From: Mycobacterium deserti
Lineage (GTDB): Bacteria > Actinomycetota > Actinomycetes > Mycobacteriales > Mycobacteriaceae
Length of the DNA: 64,000 bases
NCBI RefSeq assembly: GCF_025345615.1
Contig: NZ_JAODWD010000002.1
Location: 930,001-994,000, forward strand
Reading direction: 5' to 3'
The stretch's first letter is position 1; every line of letters starts with the position of its first letter. The notes beneath the pieces were generated by a model, which saw only the letters and a program-made list of their open reading frames with translations, was not told the DNA's origin and did no database searches. Positions 27,075-35,092 of this stretch are shown here, piece after piece. The translations under genes and the position numbers were made by a program.

Positions 27075-27794
27075 TTATGGCTCGTCTCGCAGGACGTAAC
27101 CGATCCCGCGCACGGTGTGGATGACCCGCGGCAGTCCGTCGCGTTCGAGTTTGCGCCGCAGGTAGGAGATGAAGACATCGGCGACGTTGGTGTCGACGTC
27201 GAAATCGTAGCCCCACACCAGTTCGAGCAGTCGCTGACGGGACAGCACCACCCCGGCGTTCTCCGCCAGCACCGCGAGCAGGTCGAATTCGCGTTTGGTC
27301 AGTTCGACGCGCTCACCGGCGACGAAGACGAGCCGCCGCGCGGTGTCGATGGTCAGCGGACCGACCGTCATGGTGTCCGAGGGTTGGTCGGAGTGACTCG
27401 AACGCCGCAGCAAAGCGTGCAGGCGCGCCACCAACTCGCCCAGATCGAACGGTTTGGTCAGGTAGTCGTCGGCACCGGCTTCCAGCCCCGCGATGCGGTC
27501 GTTGACGGTATCGCGGGCGGACAGCACGCAGATCGGGATCTCATTGCCCAGCGCGCGCAGTGCGGTCACCACCGCAACGCCGTCGAGCTCAGGCATCTGC
27601 ACGTCCAGCACGAGGGCGTCGTGCGTCTCGCTGGACAGCAGCCGCAGCGCCTCTTTACCGGTCGCCGCGACCCGAACGTCGAACCCCGAGTGCCGCAGTC
27701 CGCGGGCCACCGAAGTCCTGACATCCGGGTCGTCGTCGACCATCAGCACGGTGCGGCCCGCACCCTCATGCTGCGCGGGCAGCCCAGCCGGCAC
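27075..27794 (-). CDS. OmpR/PhoB-family response regulator (PrrA-like)
   Basis: 239 residues. The receiver domain has VDDDPD near residues 19-24, the phosphorylated Asp at 64 in [12 protein letters not shown], and the conserved Lys in [13 protein letters not shown]. The C-terminal winged helix includes [22 protein letters not shown] and [16 protein letters not shown], ending in the usual [10 protein letters not shown]. It forms a two-gene unit with the kinase downstream. Similarity in pattern to PrrA is high, but the locus differs from prrA. Likely targets by proximity are the hemophores and the mmpL11 region; this is inference. Confidence 0.93.
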   Translation of the reverse strand: MPAGLPAQHEGAGRTVLMVDDDPDVRTSVARGLRHSGFDVRVAATGKEALRLLSSETHDALVLDVQMPELDGVAVVTALRALGNEIPICVLSARDTVNDRIAGLEAGADDYLTKPFDLGELVARLHALLRRSSHSDQPSDTMTVGPLTIDTARRLVFVAGERVELTKREFDLLAVLAENAGVVLSRQRLLELVWGYDFDVDTNVADVFISYLRRKLERDGLPRVIHTVRGIGYVLRDEP

Positions 27795-27806
27795 GCGGAC
27801 TACGGC

Positions 27807-28187
27807 CTAGCTGTCGGCGATGCCGTCGCCGTTGGTGTCGCCGCAGCGATTCTTGATGTCGACCAACGGCTGACGGATGCCGGTCAGTTCGGCCTTCACC
27901 TGCGGATTGGCGTCCAGGTACCGCTGGACATCATCGCGGATCTGATCGCGCGGCTGGCCCTCGAGGCTGGTGAAGAACCAGTTCACATCCGGGTGGGAGA
28001 ACAGGTACGCCGACGTAGCAGCGGAGACACCGGACGCGACACCGGCCAGATCGGCTGCGGTGCAGTTCGGCGGTCCGTCCTGAGCTGCCGCCGTAGGCAT
28101 CGCACCGAACAACATCGCACCGGCAATTGCGCCAGTGCCGACAGCGCCAGCTACCGCTCGCCGAGCAGTACGGGCCGAGAGCAACAT
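27807..28187 (-). CDS. Secreted hemophore-family protein with C-terminal calcium-loop-like motif
   Basis: 126 residues from the ATG at 28187, with AAGGAG seven bases upstream; a TTG two codons earlier is too close to that site. Residues of about 1-34 form a signal peptide ending TAAAQD. The mature domain has Cys in PPNCTAADLAG and KNRCGD and the helical block SAYLFSHPDVNWFFTSL, the pattern of the haem-binding Rv0203-type family. Such proteins bind haem outside the cell and pass it to MmpL3/MmpL11 domains in M. tuberculosis. The tail DTNGDGIAD matches the DxNxDGxxD calcium loop seen in dockerin and thrombospondin type 3 repeats. It is next to a second hemophore gene and upstream of the two-component system. 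Confidence 0.85.
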   Translation of the reverse strand: MLLSARTARRAVAGAVGTGAIAGAMLFGAMPTAAAQDGPPNCTAADLAGVASGVSAATSAYLFSHPDVNWFFTSLEGQPRDQIRDDVQRYLDANPQVKAELTGIRQPLVDIKNRCGDTNGDGIADS

Positions 28188-28358
28188 GGACAAGCTCCTT
28201 CATCGGAAGTGGAGAGGCCGCAACCATGGGCGGTTAGCGGCACAAAAAGCTAAGCAGAATGTCCGCCAACTTTCTTGCCTTGTGATCAACCTGCCGTCAG
28301 AAAGTCCGAAACCGCAGCTCATCTGCCCGACCTGCGAGGGCGCGCGCGTCGTCGCAGG

Positions 28359-28916
28359 CTAAGGCAGGCCCGCGATCGCGGCGGTGGGAGAACCCGGAAC
28401 CCCCTGGGAGACGGGCGACGCCGCCGACGAACCGGCAGGCAGCGAAGCACTCGGCGCACCACCGGTCGCGGGCGTGGGTAGGCCGCCTGGCAAACCTCCA
28501 GTGAGCCCGCCGTTCTGCTGTGCGGCCTGCATCAGACCCATCATCTGCGGAAGCGTGAGCGGCAGCTTGCACCGGCCGGACAGCGTGGTCAGCGGCTGCT
28601 GCAGCTGCTGCAGGTCTTCGCTCACCTCGGGGTTGGCATCGAAGTACGCCTTCAGCCCGACCAGCGACTGCGGACCACCCTGCTGCGAGATGGTGGACAA
28701 CGCCTGGTTGGTCTCCGGATTCGAGTCGAGGTAGGCGCCGGTGTTGTTGGCGACCGACCCGATGGTCTTGGCGACCTGACTGGCTGCGCAGGGATCCGGA
28801 GCGGCAGTCGCTGATGGCGTCGGCACGGTCAGCGCGGCCACCGCCGCACCTCCACTTGCCACCGCAGCGAATATGGCGAACAGACCGCGGCGCAGCGTCC
28901 TTGGGGTCGGTGTCAT
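28359..28916 (-). CDS. Secreted hemophore-family protein with Gly/Pro/Ser-rich tail
   Basis: 185 residues from the ATG at 28916, with AAGGAG seven bases upstream. A signal peptide (RRGLFAIFAAVASGGAAVAAL) is followed by SATAAPDPC. The mature domain repeats the layout of its neighbour: a Cys near the start (DPCAASQVAKTIGSV), YLDSNPETNQAL, YFDANPEVSEDLQ, and a second Cys in LSGRCKLP. From about residue 125 it continues into a low-complexity tail rich in Gly, Pro, Ala and Ser. It belongs to the Rv0203-like haem-binding family. It is divergent from mmpL11, whose product is proposed to accept haem in M. tuberculosis, so haem uptake is the likely pathway. Confidence 0.85.
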   Translation of the reverse strand: MTPTPRTLRRGLFAIFAAVASGGAAVAALTVPTPSATAAPDPCAASQVAKTIGSVANNTGAYLDSNPETNQALSTISQQGGPQSLVGLKAYFDANPEVSEDLQQLQQPLTTLSGRCKLPLTLPQMMGLMQAAQQNGGLTGGLPGGLPTPATGGAPSASLPAGSSAASPVSQGVPGSPTAAIAGLP

Positions 28917-29273
28917 CTCAGCACTCCTTACGGTTCGCGAACGACTCATCTGATCGCAAACGCTTCCTCACAACGGCTTTGTCCTCTGCACGGGACGCCG
29001 GCGACTGCGCCGGACTGAAACGGCCGAAGCACATACTGCCATCTGCCGCCGCACGCGGGCCAATTCAGCGAGCAAACCCACACGTCAATATGGGCGGTCG
29101 CACAGCTGCGGCTAGCAGCCGCCCTCACCCCCGAACCGGACGGTTAGAGCAGCATAAGGCGTTGCTGGCAGTGTTCTTGGGGCGCTCGACTTGTCCGCTG
29201 ACATATCACACGCTGCGGTACGCTCACGTACGCAACGCCGGGGAGAAACGGGGAGTTCGCCATCCAGCAGTTC
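28917..29273. promoter_or_regulatory. Divergent intergenic region between hemophore and mmpL11
   Basis: This 357-bp gap has no convincing gene. It should hold promoters for both directions. About 43 bp before the mmpL11 start there is a small inverted repeat, GTACG-CTCA-CGTAC at 29218-29231, which could be a regulator site. No IdeR-type iron box was recognised. Confidence 0.5.
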
Positions 29274-32171
29274 ATGATGCGCTTGAGCGGCACCCTGCGC
29301 AGATATCGCTGGGCGGTGTTCGCTGTTTGGCTACTTCTTCTGCTGCCGGCGATCTATCTCGCCATGAGCCAGTCCGGTCACCTCACCGGCGGCGGGTTCG
29401 AAGTCGAGGGGTCACAGTCGCTGCGTGTGCAGCGCCAGCTCGAGGAGAATTTTCCCGACCAGGGCGGCTCGCCGTTGGCGTTGGTCGCCGCTCCGCGTGC
29501 CGACGCGTCCTTCGAGGACATGAACGCCGCCGTCGCCGAACTGGAACGCATCGCCAGGAGTGTGCCCAGCGTCAAGGTGCTGCCCACCCCCCAGCAACCG
29601 TCGCCCCAGCCGGACCGGCCGTACGTCATCACGTTGCAGCCGGACTTCGAGAACACCGGTGTGATCGACCTGGCCAAGCAGCTGCGCCAGGCCGTCGGCA
29701 TCGAAGGCGAGGCACCCGGCGAGATCGAGAACGGCAAGGTCAGGCTCTACGTCATCGGCCAGGGTGCGCTGGGCGCTGCGGCGACAGAGGCCACCAAACA
29801 CGACATCGCACAGGCCGAGCAGTGGAACCTGCCGATCGTCCTGATTGTTCTGCTCGCGGTCTTCGGCTCGCTGGCGGCGGCCGCTATGCCGCTGGTACTC
29901 GGTATCTGCACCGTGGCGGTGACCATGGGACTGGTCTACCTGCTGTCGATGTACACGACGATGTCGGTGTTCGTGACCTCCACGGTGTCGATGTTCGGCA
30001 TCGCCCTGGCGATCGACTACTCCCTGTTCATCCTCATGCGGTTCCGCGAGGAGTTGCGTGCCGGACGCGACGCGCAACAGGCCGCCGACGCCGCGATGGC
30101 CACCTCGGGTCTTGCGGTGGTGCTCTCGGGCGTGACGGTGATCGCGTCGGTGACGGGCATCTACCTGATCCAGACGCCGGTACTGGTCTCGATGGCCACC
30201 GGTGCGATTCTCGCGGTCGCGCTGGCGGTGCTCACCTCGACGACCCTGACGCCGGCCGTGCTGGCCACCTTCGGCAAGGCCGCGGCCAAACGATCGTCCT
30301 ACCTGCACTGGTCGCGTCGGCCGGACACCAGCCAATCGCGGTTCTGGACCCGCTGGACCGGCTGGGTGATGCGGCGGCCGTGGCTGTCGGCGGTTGCGGC
30401 GACGGCGCTTCTGCTGGCGTTGGCCGCGCCGGCGTTCTCGATGGTGCTGGGCAACAGCATGCAGCGGCAGTTCGACCCGACCCACGAGATCCGCGGCGGC
30501 GTCAACGCCGCGGCCGAGGCGCTCGGCGCGGGCGCGCTGGGTCCGGTCCGCGTGCTGGTCACCTTCCCGGAGGGCAACGCCGCGTCCGCACCCGCCAAGG
30601 ATCCGGTGCTCGACGCGCTTCGACAGCGGATCGCGCAGGCCCCCAACGTGGTATCCGTCGCGCCGCCCGTGTTCGGAGAGGACTACCGCCACGCGTTGCT
30701 GTCGGCCGTGCTGTCGGTGGACCCCGAGGACATGGGGGCGCGCAACACCGTCGACTGGTTGCGCTCCGAGCTCCCGCGCGCCCCGGCGGCCCAGGGACTG
30801 CAGGTGGACGTCGGTGGACCGACCGCCCTGATCAAGGATTTCGACGACCGGGTGTCGGCCACCCAACCGGCGGTGTTCGGCTTCGTCGCGCTGATCGCCT
30901 TTTTGATGCTGCTGATCTCGATCCGGTCGGTGTTCCTTGCGCTCAAGGGTGTGCTGATGACGGTGCTGTCGGTGGCCGCGGCCTACGGCAGCCTCGTCGT
31001 CGTCTTTCAGTGGGGCTGGTTCGAGGGCCTTGGCTTCAAACAGATCGAATCGCTTGACAGCACGATCCCGCCCCTGGTGCTGGCCATGACCTTCGGCCTG
31101 TCGATGGACTACGAGATCTTCCTGCTCACCCGCATCCGGGAGCGGTTCCTGCTGACCAACCACACCCGCGACGCGGTGGCCTACGGCGTGTCCACCAGCG
31201 CCCGCACCATCACCAGCGCTGCGCTGATCATGATCGCGGTATTCATCGGGTTCGCCTTCGCGGGTATGCCGCTGGTCGCCCAGCTGGGCGTGGCGTGCGC
31301 GGTAGCCATCGCCGTCGACGCGACCGTGGTGCGGCTGGTGCTGGTGCCTGCGCTGATGGCGATGTTCGATGAATGGAACTGGTGGCTGCCGCGCTGGCTG
31401 GACCGCATCCTGCCGTCGGTCGACTTCGAGAAGCCGCTGCCCAAGGTCGAGGTGCACGACCTCGTGATCATCCCCGACGACATCTCCTCGCTCGGCCCAA
31501 CCGGGTCCGACCTGCGCATGGTCGTGAAGTCGGCAGCCAAGTTGAAAACCCTTGCGCCACACGCTGTTACCGTTGCCGATCCGCTGGCACTCAGCGGATG
31601 CACCCCCACCAAAAAGCTGCGCAGTGCCGACCGGCTCAACGGCGCCCACCGCAACGGCGCCGCCAACGGCGAGACCGTCAAGTCGAAGCTGCCGGTGCAT
31701 CCGGTGACCATGTGGCGGGGCAGGCTTTCGGTCGCGTTGGACGCCCTGGCAGCCGAGTCCCACTACGAGCGCGCGCCGATGGAGCGGCGCAGCCCCGTAG
31801 AGACCACGAACGTGCAACTGCCGACCGGCGACCGGCTGCAGATCCCCACCGGCGCCGAGACGCTGCGGCTGAAGAGCTACCTCATCATGTGCCGGAACAG
31901 CACCCGCGACTACGCCGAGTTTGCCGAATTGGTCGACGCGATGGAGACTCATACCGCTGCAGAGGTGCTGGCCGGGATGGACCGGTACTACTGTGGTCAA
32001 CAGTCGAGGAAACAATGGGTGGCCACCCAGTTGGTCCGCCGACTGGCCGACCCGCAGCCGTCCGATGAACACGACACGCGGATGGCCGGCCCCGAAGCGG
32101 AGGCCGATTGGGCGAAGGTCAGGGAGCGCTGCCTGTCGGTGGCCGTAGCGATGCTCGAGGAGGCGAGGTGA
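29274..32171 (+). CDS. mmpL11: RND-family lipid transporter MmpL11
   Basis: 965 residues, close to the M. tuberculosis MmpL11 length. The first membrane segment is about residues 13-33 (RWAVFAVWLLLLLPAIYLAM). Proton-relay pairs lie in ALAIDYSLFILMRFREEL and FGLSMDYEIFLLTRIRERF. Two periplasmic porter domains separate the helix bundles, and the last 230 or so residues are a soluble cytoplasmic tail. In M. tuberculosis and M. smegmatis MmpL11 exports monomeromycolyl diacylglycerol and mycolate wax esters and is implicated in haem handling, consistent with the hemophore genes next door. Its TGA overlaps the GTG of the next gene. Confidence 0.95.
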   Translation: MMRLSGTLRRYRWAVFAVWLLLLLPAIYLAMSQSGHLTGGGFEVEGSQSLRVQRQLEENFPDQGGSPLALVAAPRADASFEDMNAAVAELERIARSVPSVKVLPTPQQPSPQPDRPYVITLQPDFENTGVIDLAKQLRQAVGIEGEAPGEIENGKVRLYVIGQGALGAAATEATKHDIAQAEQWNLPIVLIVLLAVFGSLAAAAMPLVLGICTVAVTMGLVYLLSMYTTMSVFVTSTVSMFGIALAIDYSLFILMRFREELRAGRDAQQAADAAMATSGLAVVLSGVTVIASVTGIYLIQTPVLVSMATGAILAVALAVLTSTTLTPAVLATFGKAAAKRSSYLHWSRRPDTSQSRFWTRWTGWVMRRPWLSAVAATALLLALAAPAFSMVLGNSMQRQFDPTHEIRGGVNAAAEALGAGALGPVRVLVTFPEGNAASAPAKDPVLDALRQRIAQAPNVVSVAPPVFGEDYRHALLSAVLSVDPEDMGARNTVDWLRSELPRAPAAQGLQVDVGGPTALIKDFDDRVSATQPAVFGFVALIAFLMLLISIRSVFLALKGVLMTVLSVAAAYGSLVVVFQWGWFEGLGFKQIESLDSTIPPLVLAMTFGLSMDYEIFLLTRIRERFLLTNHTRDAVAYGVSTSARTITSAALIMIAVFIGFAFAGMPLVAQLGVACAVAIAVDATVVRLVLVPALMAMFDEWNWWLPRWLDRILPSVDFEKPLPKVEVHDLVIIPDDISSLGPTGSDLRMVVKSAAKLKTLAPHAVTVADPLALSGCTPTKKLRSADRLNGAHRNGAANGETVKSKLPVHPVTMWRGRLSVALDALAAESHYERAPMERRSPVETTNVQLPTGDRLQIPTGAETLRLKSYLIMCRNSTRDYAEFAELVDAMETHTAAEVLAGMDRYYCGQQSRKQWVATQLVRRLADPQPSDEHDTRMAGPEAEADWAKVRERCLSVAVAMLEEAR

Positions 32172-32695
32172 CGGTGACTCCCGAGGTCCGGGATACCCGG
32201 CGCCGCGAGGGCCCGCCAGCCAAGGCTCGCCCCGCTCCGGCACGTAGGGCCGCAGTCGACGACCGGCCGGTGGAGTTCTGGCCCACCGCAGCGATCCGCG
32301 CCGCACTGGAGACCGACGATCTGACGGTCTGGCAGCGCATCGTCGTCGCGATCAAGCGTGACCCTTACGGCCGCACCGCACGCCAGGTCGAGGAAGTGCT
32401 GGAGACCGCTCGCCCGTACGGCGTGTCGAAGGCGCTCGCGGAGGTGCTCACCCGCACCCGCGAGCATCTGGAGGCCAACGAACGCGCGGAGGTGGCCCGC
32501 CACATCCGATCGCTGCTCGAGCGGTCGGGGCTCGGGCAGCAGGAGTTCGCGTCCCGTATCGGCGTGCCGAGCGCGGACTTCGCGTCGTACCTCAGCGGGC
32601 AGACCAGTCCGCCGGCGTCGTTGATGGTGCGCATCAGCAAGCTCTCGGACCGGTTCGCCAAGATGCGGGCCCAGCATCCCGGCGCCACCGACTGA
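32168..32695 (+). CDS. XRE-like helix-turn-helix protein coupled to mmpL11 (Rv0201c-like)
   Basis: 175 residues from the GTG at 32168, which overlaps the mmpL11 stop as GTGA and is preceded by GAGGAGG. The middle (VWQRIVVAIKRDPYGRTARQVEEVLE) is helical. The C-terminal 60 residues (LLERSGLGQQEFASRIGVPSADFASYLSGQTSPPASLMVRI) form a recognisable XRE-type helix-turn-helix. It may regulate its operon or act with partition-like partners; targets are unknown. In M. tuberculosis Rv0201c is adjacent to mmpL11 (Rv0202c), supporting equivalence. Confidence 0.8.
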   Translation: MTVTPEVRDTRRREGPPAKARPAPARRAAVDDRPVEFWPTAAIRAALETDDLTVWQRIVVAIKRDPYGRTARQVEEVLETARPYGVSKALAEVLTRTREHLEANERAEVARHIRSLLERSGLGQQEFASRIGVPSADFASYLSGQTSPPASLMVRISKLSDRFAKMRAQHPGATD

Positions 32696-32697
32696 CG

Positions 32698-33387
32698 TTG
32701 GTCGCCTTCGCGCTGATCCCCGGGGCGGGCGGCCGGGCCTGGTACTGGCACCGCGTCGCACCGCTGCTTTCGGCGCACGGCGCCCACGTCGTCGCGGTCG
32801 ACCTGCCCGCCGACGACGACTCGGCTGACTTGGACACGTATGCCGCCGTCGTGGCCGCGGCCGTGACCGACGTGTCCGGGCCGCTGGTGGTGGTCGGCCA
32901 GTCAATGGGCGCGTTGACCGCGCCCATCGTCGCGTCACGGGTGCCGACTGCCGAACTCGTCCTGGTCAACCCGATGGTGCCAAAGGCCGGAGAATCGGGC
33001 GGGCAGTGGTGGACGGTGACCGGGCAGCAAGCTGAGCGAATCGCCCACTTCGAGCGGATCGGGTTGCCCCGCACCGAGTTCGACTTCATCGAAGACTTCT
33101 TCCACGACGTGCCTGCGCAGGTGCGGGCCGAGGCGTTGAATTCGCCGGATCCGGCCCAGTCCGAGACCCCGTTCGGCCAGCCGTGGCCGCTGCACGAGTG
33201 GCCGGACGTACCGACCCGCGTCATCGTCGGCAGCGACGACCGGTTGTTTCCGCTCGACTTTCAGCGGCGGGTGGTGCGCGAACGCCTCGGCCTCGATGTC
33301 GAGGTCATGCCCGGCGGACACCTGCTGGCGCTGAGCCAACCAGAGGAACTGGCGTCACGGCTGCTGGCCGGAGTATCTGTGGACTGA
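32698..33387 (+). CDS. Alpha/beta hydrolase (EstC-like)
   Basis: 229 residues from a TTG at 32698, two bases after the previous stop; no better start is visible. The fold begins FALIPGAGGRAWYWHRVAPLL. The nucleophile elbow is VVVGQSMGALTA with Ser near residue 69. A late RVIVGSDDRLFPLDFQ segment holds the acid, and GGHLLALSQP the His. The family includes small esterases and methyl-ketone or pyrethroid hydrolases; the substrate is unknown. It lies in the mmpL11 operon. The TTG start would limit its expression. Confidence 0.8.
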   Translation: MVAFALIPGAGGRAWYWHRVAPLLSAHGAHVVAVDLPADDDSADLDTYAAVVAAAVTDVSGPLVVVGQSMGALTAPIVASRVPTAELVLVNPMVPKAGESGGQWWTVTGQQAERIAHFERIGLPRTEFDFIEDFFHDVPAQVRAEALNSPDPAQSETPFGQPWPLHEWPDVPTRVIVGSDDRLFPLDFQRRVVRERLGLDVEVMPGGHLLALSQPEELASRLLAGVSVD

Positions 33388-33782
33388 TGGACCTCGAACG
33401 CATACTCCGCGATACGCGCAGCGTGGCCATCGTCGGCATCTCGGCCGATCCGATGCGGCCCAGCCATGGCGTCTGGCAGTACCTGCGGCGCGCGACCGAC
33501 TACGAGTTGTACCTGGTGAACCCGACGGTCGGCGAGATCGACGGCACGCCCGTCTACCCCTCGTTGGCCGACCTGCCCGCGGTGCCCGACATGGTCGACG
33601 TGTTCCGCCGCCGCGAGCACCTGCCTGGCGTGCTATCCGAGACCATCGCGGTCGGGGCGAAGACGCTGTGGCTGCAGCAGGGTCTGTGGGACGAGCAGGT
33701 GGCCCGCGACGGCGAGGCCGCCGGTCTTGCGGTGATCATGGACCGCTGCCTGAAGGTCGACCACGCCCGACTGGTGGGCTAA
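33387..33782 (+). CDS. CoA-binding domain protein (YccU-like)
   Basis: 131 residues from the ATG at 33387, sharing its A with the previous TGA (TGATG). The sequence SVAIVGISADPMRPSHGVWQYL at residues 12-33 is the Rossmann-type CoA-binding motif, and ELYLVNPTVGEIDGTPVYPSLADLP follows as in YccU-like proteins. KTLWLQQGLWDEQVA and VIMDRCLKVDHARL complete the domain. Such stand-alone domains are thought to bind CoA, but their role is unknown. It is the last gene of the mmpL11 transcript and overlaps the convergent membrane gene by 4 bp. Confidence 0.88.
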   Translation: MDLERILRDTRSVAIVGISADPMRPSHGVWQYLRRATDYELYLVNPTVGEIDGTPVYPSLADLPAVPDMVDVFRRREHLPGVLSETIAVGAKTLWLQQGLWDEQVARDGEAAGLAVIMDRCLKVDHARLVG

Positions 33783-34468
33783 CGCGAGTGGATCGGCGAC
33801 ACGTCGTCGACCAGCCAGCGACCGTCGGTCTTGGACAATGTGACCCGCAGCGCAAGCACGGCGGTATCTGTCGGTCTGCCCGGCGCGTTCTGCGTGCCAC
33901 GCAGAATCACCGCGACACTGGCCGCCGCCGGGCCGATCGCCTCGACACCGGCTGACACCGTACTGGCCTGCGCCGAGATGTTCTTGCCCGTCAGATCCCT
34001 TGCGACAGGCGTGAAGTCGTTCTTGAACTTCTCGGCGCTCTCCGCCGACATCATCGACGCGGCGCGGTCGATGGACGCCGTCGGACTTTGCGGGGTGAAT
34101 GTCGCGGACGCCTCCGCGACGCTGCTGGCGATGCCGACGACTTCCCGGGTGTCGTTGTTCAATTCGCGGTCCGGTGCGGTCCACTCGGAGTAACCCACGG
34201 CCACCGCCACCGCCAGCGCAACCGTCGCCACCGTCGCCACCGCCAACCGCAGGCCCGGCCTGTCGTCGTCGGTGCCGACAGTCACCTTGTCGCGCCGGGC
34301 CAACACGACGTTGACGATGACGCCCTCGACGATCAGCACGCAGAGCACCGAGCAGACCGCGACCCACCACAGTGGCCAGGCCAGCGCGATGCCGATGTAG
34401 ATCAGCGCAACGACGGCGGCCAGCGGTGCCAGCACATCGAAAGCCGTTACCCGCCAGACGTTCCTCAT
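33779..34468 (-). CDS. Mce-associated-like membrane protein (Rv0200-like)
   Basis: 229 residues. Two hydrophobic segments near residues 12-58 (VLAPLAAVVALIYIGIALAWPLWWVAV and SVLCVLIVEGVIVNVVL), a third near 75-93 (LAVATVATVALAVAVAVGY), then an exported domain of about 130 residues ending VTLSKTDGRWLVDDVSPIHS. The terminal pattern (T-K-x-x-G-x-W-L-V/I-D-D) is shared with Mce-associated (Mam) proteins, which have a SnoaL/NTF2-like outer domain. It is translated with the gene upstream (4-bp overlap). A role in stabilising Mce-type lipid importers is possible by analogy, though no mce genes are adjacent. Confidence 0.75.
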   Translation of the reverse strand: MRNVWRVTAFDVLAPLAAVVALIYIGIALAWPLWWVAVCSVLCVLIVEGVIVNVVLARRDKVTVGTDDDRPGLRLAVATVATVALAVAVAVGYSEWTAPDRELNNDTREVVGIASSVAEASATFTPQSPTASIDRAASMMSAESAEKFKNDFTPVARDLTGKNISAQASTVSAGVEAIGPAAASVAVILRGTQNAPGRPTDTAVLALRVTLSKTDGRWLVDDVSPIHSR

Positions 34469-35052
34469 CGGACCGGCTCCAAGGCGGAGATCATCAGCTT
34501 GCCGTCCACGTCGGAGACGTCGAGCCGCAGGTTCCAGCGCACCGTCCGCGGTTCCTCGCCTGCCGCGTTCTCACTTACCGACGTCGCGACCACCATCACG
34601 GTGTCGGTCCGCGACGCGAACGCCGTCAACTCGGGTTGTGGTTTCGGTTGGGCGGCGCCGGGCAGCGCGTGGTGAATGGTCTCAACGGCCACCGAGTCGA
34701 TCTGGCCGGTAGTGCGCGACTGCAATGTCTGCACGAGCTGACGGTAGGGCGCGACGGACGCTTCGAAGTCGGCGTTGAGCTGACCGACGGTGCCCTCGTG
34801 TAACCGGGCCATGCTGGCCTCGACGGTGTCCTTGTTCATGTTGATCAGCACGCCGGTCCAATCGGCGGCGGCCGCCATCGCGCGGCTGCGGTACTGCAAC
34901 TCGTCGACGTCCTCGCGGTGTTGGGTCCACATGATCGCGGCGAGCACGACCGCGACCACCGCGACGACCCCGAGAACAGCCGAAGCGACGCCGTAACTGG
35001 TGAAGAGGCGGCCGTCGTCGTCGTGGTCCGGCGTTGGCTCGTCCTCGGGCAT
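34465..35052 (-). CDS. Mce-associated-like membrane protein (Rv0199-like)
   Basis: 195 residues from the ATG at 35052; a longer frame to 35142 would overlap zmp1 and adds an uncharacteristic stretch. An acidic N terminus (MPEDEPTPDHDDDG) precedes a single membrane segment at about residues 20-42 (VASAVLGVVAVVAVVLAAIMW). The outer domain has coiled sequence (YRSRAMAAAADWTGVLINMN, LNADFEASVAPYRQLVQTLQS) and ends NLRLDVSDVDGKLMISALEPV, matching the layout of Mam proteins. Its stop overlaps the next gene's ATG. It is divergent from zmp1 with only 40 bp between the starts. Confidence 0.75.
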   Translation of the reverse strand: MPEDEPTPDHDDDGRLFTSYGVASAVLGVVAVVAVVLAAIMWTQHREDVDELQYRSRAMAAAADWTGVLINMNKDTVEASMARLHEGTVGQLNADFEASVAPYRQLVQTLQSRTTGQIDSVAVETIHHALPGAAQPKPQPELTAFASRTDTVMVVATSVSENAAGEEPRTVRWNLRLDVSDVDGKLMISALEPVR

Positions 35053-35092
35053 GCGCGTGAGGCTACCTGCTGGCGTCTGGCACCCTGTTGTG

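Noticed and set aside
28234..28253. TTAGC-N10-GCTAA as an IdeR-type iron box before the hemophore gene
   Set aside because: Only five bases match on each side and the 19-bp palindromic core expected of IdeR sites is missing.
29412..32306. Very long minus-strand open frame opposite mmpL11
   Set aside because: It mirrors a clear RND transporter gene, has His/Arg/Gln-rich composition without any domain, and is a high-GC antisense shadow. The same holds for long antisense frames opposite ilvD (40589-42628), pckA (12365-14236) and mmpL3.
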